Below, piece by piece: positions 61,593 through 64,000 of a stretch of 64,000 bases of DNA. Under the pieces are notes generated by a model, which saw nothing but the letters and a program-made list of their open reading frames with translations, had not been told where the DNA came from and did no database searches. The position numbers and the translations under genes are program-made. The stretch spans positions 1,674,001-1,738,000 of the forward strand of contig NC_012586.1 of NCBI RefSeq assembly GCF_000018545.1, in the 5' to 3' direction. This DNA is from Sinorhizobium fredii NGR234 (lineage in GTDB: Bacteria > Pseudomonadota > Alphaproteobacteria > Rhizobiales > Rhizobiaceae). Position 1 is the first letter of the stretch; each line of letters begins with the position of its first letter.

Positions 61593-62525
61593 TCAGGCCT
61601 TTCTGGCATAGGGGTGAACCTTGCCTTGTTTCTCATCGCCCACGTAGACGCCGAAGTTGCCAAGGGCGCTCTCGGCGGCAAAGCGCTTCAAGAGATCGGC
61701 GGTGGCGGAGTTGTCCATCCTGTCGAGCGGCAATTCCGCGAGAGGAATGAAGCGCCCGTCCTGGGTGTCGCCGGGGTCGGCGGCGGCGCGATAGACGATG
61801 TGCTGGTGCCCGGTCGTCTTATTGTCGTAGACCGAATAGAGGAAACCGACTTCGATCCCCAATCCTGTCGTTGCCGCCAGATGGTCCTGTAGCGCCGCCA
61901 GCGCCTCACCGCCCTTGAGAGCCATCTGCGGCAGGCGCCAGCGGCCGTCCGTCTCGGGGATCAAGAGGACCGCGCCGTCGCGCTCGACGACGGCGGCAAT
62001 CAGCGGCACGCCTTCGGCGGCGGCCGAGACTGCCTTGCCGGAGAGACCGGGCGTGATGTAGCTGCCGCGCGCGAAGCCGAGGCCGGCCATGGCGCCGTTC
62101 TCGAAGGCCTCGACGCGGCCGATCAGGATGGCGTGGTCACCGGCATCGACGATCTCGTTCATGGAGCAGTCGAACCAGGCACTGACCCCAGCCAGGATCG
62201 GCGCGCCATGAGGGCCGATCCTCCATTCGACCGATGCGAACCGATCCTCCACCGGCTTCGCGAAGGTGTTGGAAACGGCCATCTGCTTGTCGGAGAGGAC
62301 GTTGACGCCAAACCCCTTGGCCGCGGTCACCGTCGCGAAATTGCGCGACGTCTTGGCGATGCAGACCAGCAGCAGCGGCGGATCGATCGACACCGATGCA
62401 AAGGAGTTCGCGGTAAAGCCGATCGGGTTTCCGGACGCATCATTCGCCGTGACCACCGTCACGCCGGTCATGAATGAACCGAAGGCGTCGCGCAGCGCGC
62501 GTGGATCCAAAGAAGCTGTTGTCAT
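61593..62525 (-). CDS. Flavin reductase fused to Nudix-like domain
   Basis: The 310-residue protein has two domains. Residues about 8-165 are a flavin reductase of the RutF/HpaC type (ALRDAFGSFMTGVTVVTAND, IGFTANSFASVSIDPPLLLV, FGVNVLSDKQMAV, and the closing YITPGLSG), which would provide FMNH2 to the neighbouring LLM monooxygenase. Residues about 175-300 resemble a Nudix fold (LIAAVVERDGAVLLIPETDG, LPQMALKGGEALAALQDHLA and the IVYRAAADPGDTQDGRFIPL strand) but the catalytic REXXEE acids are absent, so the domain may bind a ligand rather than hydrolyse. The start at 62525 overlaps the hydrolase stop (ATGA). Confidence 0.9.
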   Translation of the reverse strand: MTTASLDPRALRDAFGSFMTGVTVVTANDASGNPIGFTANSFASVSIDPPLLLVCIAKTSRNFATVTAAKGFGVNVLSDKQMAVSNTFAKPVEDRFASVEWRIGPHGAPILAGVSAWFDCSMNEIVDAGDHAILIGRVEAFENGAMAGLGFARGSYITPGLSGKAVSAAAEGVPLIAAVVERDGAVLLIPETDGRWRLPQMALKGGEALAALQDHLAATTGLGIEVGFLYSVYDNKTTGHQHIVYRAAADPGDTQDGRFIPLAELPLDRMDNSATADLLKRFAAESALGNFGVYVGDEKQGKVHPYARKA

Positions 62526-63349
62526 GACCTCTCCCCTTCCCTTGAGAGCCAGTCCGCGAGGATCGCGTTGACCGCATCGGGCGCCGTCAGATTGACCATG
62601 TGGCGGTGCCCTTCGATGATCTGCGCCCAGCCGAACGGTGCCGCGGCGGCCATGGCACGCGCCATTTCGGGCGTCGAATTCGGGTCTTCCGAGCCGGTCA
62701 GGAACAGGGCCGGGCAACGCACCTCAGGCCAGCGCGCGGCATAGACATCGTCGCCATGTGCAAAGGCATTATAGGCCGTCGCATAGCCTTCGGGATCGAC
62801 GGCCTGCAGCCAGCTTCGCGTCAGCGCGTAGACCGGCGCGGTTTCACTGCCTTCGCCGAACCAGCGTTTCAGCGGCCCGTCGACATCGGCGGCACCCTTG
62901 CCGATCGTCCGGGCCCGGGCGACGACGGCTGCCTTCGCTTCAGCATCGCGCCGGTAGACGCCATTCAGGAGCGCGACGCGGCGGATGCGTTCACCAAAGG
63001 TCGCGGCCGCGCCGCCGGCAATCAATGCACCCATAGAATGGCCGGCGATATTGACGCGGTCGAGCTTCAGCTCGTCAATCAGGACGCCGAGCCAGGCGAC
63101 GAAATCCTCAAGCGTCGCGGCAGGATACAGCCTTTCGCTCTCGCCATGGCCCGGCATATCGACGGCGATGACGCGGCAGCGGGATGAAAGGGCGGCAATC
63201 TGCGGCGCCCAGGCCTCGAGCCGCATACCGACGCCGTGGATGAGCACAAGCGGCTCGCCTTGGCCGGTCTCGAAAAAGGCCGCGCCATGCGCCGTTCGCG
63301 CCCGCCTGGCGCCGAGGCCCGTCAATTCCATTCGCTCGGATTGAAGCAT
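62522..63349 (-). CDS. Alpha/beta hydrolase, RutD/MenH-like
   Basis: The 275-residue protein has an alpha/beta hydrolase fold: LVLIHGVGMRLEAWAPQIAA, nucleophile elbow NIAGHSMGALIAGGAAATFG (Ser in GHSMG), LFLTGSEDPNSTPEMARAMA with the Asp and IIEGHRHMVNLTAPDAVNAI with the His. All triad residues are present. It opens the conserved domain after about 30 residues; starts at 63349 or 63331 are equally plausible. Its stop overlaps the flavin reductase start. It likely hydrolyses an ester, amide or carbamate formed after the monooxygenase step. Confidence 0.92.
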   Translation of the reverse strand: MLQSERMELTGLGARRARTAHGAAFFETGQGEPLVLIHGVGMRLEAWAPQIAALSSRCRVIAVDMPGHGESERLYPAATLEDFVAWLGVLIDELKLDRVNIAGHSMGALIAGGAAATFGERIRRVALLNGVYRRDAEAKAAVVARARTIGKGAADVDGPLKRWFGEGSETAPVYALTRSWLQAVDPEGYATAYNAFAHGDDVYAARWPEVRCPALFLTGSEDPNSTPEMARAMAAAAPFGWAQIIEGHRHMVNLTAPDAVNAILADWLSREGERS

Positions 63350-63371
63350 CGTGGTCGCCCCGACTGCAGCG

Positions 63372-63974
63372 TCAAACGCCGGCCGGGTTGGCGACGTCCT
63401 GTCCGAGATCCCTCAAATCCTGGTAGCGGTCGCCAATGCGATGATGCGGACGCCCGCCCACCGAAGCGCCGAGCGCAACGACGATCTCGTTTGCCGCCGG
63501 CGCGTCCGGCACCGAGGTCTGGATGGTCAGATAATGCGAGCGACGCCCCTCGTCGTTCTTGTCCATCAGCGGGATCATCAAGGGCGCGTTTGCGGGGCCA
63601 CGCGTATTGCAGAAGGCCAGGTAGGACTTGGCGCCGACCGCTTGGCGATAATGGTTGCCGAAGCGCAGCGTGTGGATCAGCGCCGAGGCGTGCTCGATCT
63701 CGCCGTCAAGGCCGACGATCGCCGATTTGCCGTAGGCCTCGACCGCCTCGCCTGAGCCGACCGCGTCGATGATCATCTTCGTCAGCAACTCGCCAAGCAC
63801 CGGGGCGCCGGCGTGAATTTCCGGCTTCAGATTCTCGACATAGCCGGCGCCGGCCCAGGGGTTTTTCACGACGGCGATGGCGGAATAGAGCTTCAGGGGG
63901 GCCGGGGCAGCTTTCCCGCCCTCGATCAGCGTCGTCTCCACCTGCAGCAGCGTCTTACGGATTTCGATGGGCAT
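63372..63974 (-). CDS. Amino acid synthesis family protein (DUF1185)
   Basis: The 200-residue protein matches the AA_synth/DUF1185 family (RKTLLQVETTLIEGGKAAPA, YSAIAVVKNPWAGAGYVENL, GKSAIVGLDGEIEHASALIH, FGNHYRQAVGAKSYLAFCNT). Despite the family name its enzymatic role is not established; structures suggest a ring-shaped oligomer related to cyanuric acid or barbiturase folds. Its presence beside a Rut-like monooxygenase set suggests a hydrolytic or ring-modifying step. It is the first gene of the operon inside the window, 22 bases before the hydrolase; the operon may continue beyond 64000. Confidence 0.88.
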   Translation of the reverse strand: MPIEIRKTLLQVETTLIEGGKAAPAPLKLYSAIAVVKNPWAGAGYVENLKPEIHAGAPVLGELLTKMIIDAVGSGEAVEAYGKSAIVGLDGEIEHASALIHTLRFGNHYRQAVGAKSYLAFCNTRGPANAPLMIPLMDKNDEGRRSHYLTIQTSVPDAPAANEIVVALGASVGGRPHHRIGDRYQDLRDLGQDVANPAGV

Positions 63975-64000
63975 CGCCGTCTCCTCAATCTCTATTACAT

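Noticed and set aside
59284..61892. Two long overlapping plus-strand frames (456 and 497 codons)
   Set aside because: Antisense to aldehyde dehydrogenase and LLM monooxygenase genes, with no domains.
1..64000. CRISPR array, tRNA, rRNA, replication origin or prophage
   Set aside because: No regularly spaced direct repeats, no recognisable RNA gene sequences, no repABC, dnaA or parAB genes and no phage structural genes were seen.

Overview
The window looks like part of a rhizobial (Ensifer/Sinorhizobium-like or related Hyphomicrobiales) replicon. The pointers are the GC-rich codon use, PotABCD-type transporter operons with catabolic genes, FixJ-type response regulators, a GlxA-type AraC regulator, an intergenic palindrome resembling those of rhizobial genomes (47701-47752), and short dispersed repeats. 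No rRNA, tRNA, CRISPR array or replication origin was recognised. Species and replicon type cannot be fixed from the sequence alone.

Region 1 (1-20501) is a catabolic locus that appears built for oxidative N-demethylation. One long minus-strand operon runs ABC ATPase, binding protein, two permeases, EtfB, EtfA, two dimethylglycine/sarcosine-dehydrogenase-like flavoproteins, a class III aminotransferase and a 72-residue XRE protein. Across a 415-base control region lie a plus-strand XRE-cupin regulator, purU, folD, ETF-ubiquinone oxidoreductase, a GlxA-type regulator, a glycerate 2-kinase and a GlcG-like protein. Together they could import a methylated amine, strip methyl groups onto tetrahydrofolate, oxidise the C1 units to formate, and pass electrons through a dedicated ETF to ubiquinone.

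Region 2 (20502-30700) is accessory. It holds small secreted proteins, a 1,539-residue fusion of nucleotide cyclase, STAND NTPase and WD40 domains, and a GC-rich cassette with a macrolide-type glycosyltransferase, two membrane-associated proteins and broken ends.

Region 3 (30981-36916) is a nested mobile element. An IS21-family element sits at the start codon of a lipoprotein hydrolase gene and is bounded by a 10-bp direct repeat. Its istA gene is split by a 3.3-kb serine-recombinase element carrying a DUF5372-like protein, an HTH protein, a small ORF and a large serine recombinase.

Region 4 (36914-45312) has the hydrolase, an SPW-repeat membrane protein, and a signalling cassette: a MASE1 kinase with six PAS domains, two FixJ-type regulators and a single-domain receiver, closed by a strong hairpin.

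Region 5 (45407-54755) is a mosaic of single genes: metallo-beta-lactamase-fold hydrolase, NmrA-like protein, periplasmic cupin, LysE exporter with a divergent Lrp regulator, glyoxalase-like protein, Nudix protein, and several small or hypothetical proteins. Dispersed intergenic repeats lie between them.

Region 6 (54847-63974) is a second minus-strand catabolic operon. It encodes a DUF1185 protein, alpha/beta hydrolase, flavin reductase fused to a Nudix-like domain, LLM monooxygenase, aldehyde dehydrogenase, NIPSNAP protein and a complete PotABCD-type transporter. The monooxygenase, flavin reductase and hydrolase set recalls the Rut pyrimidine pathway, but the substrate is unknown.
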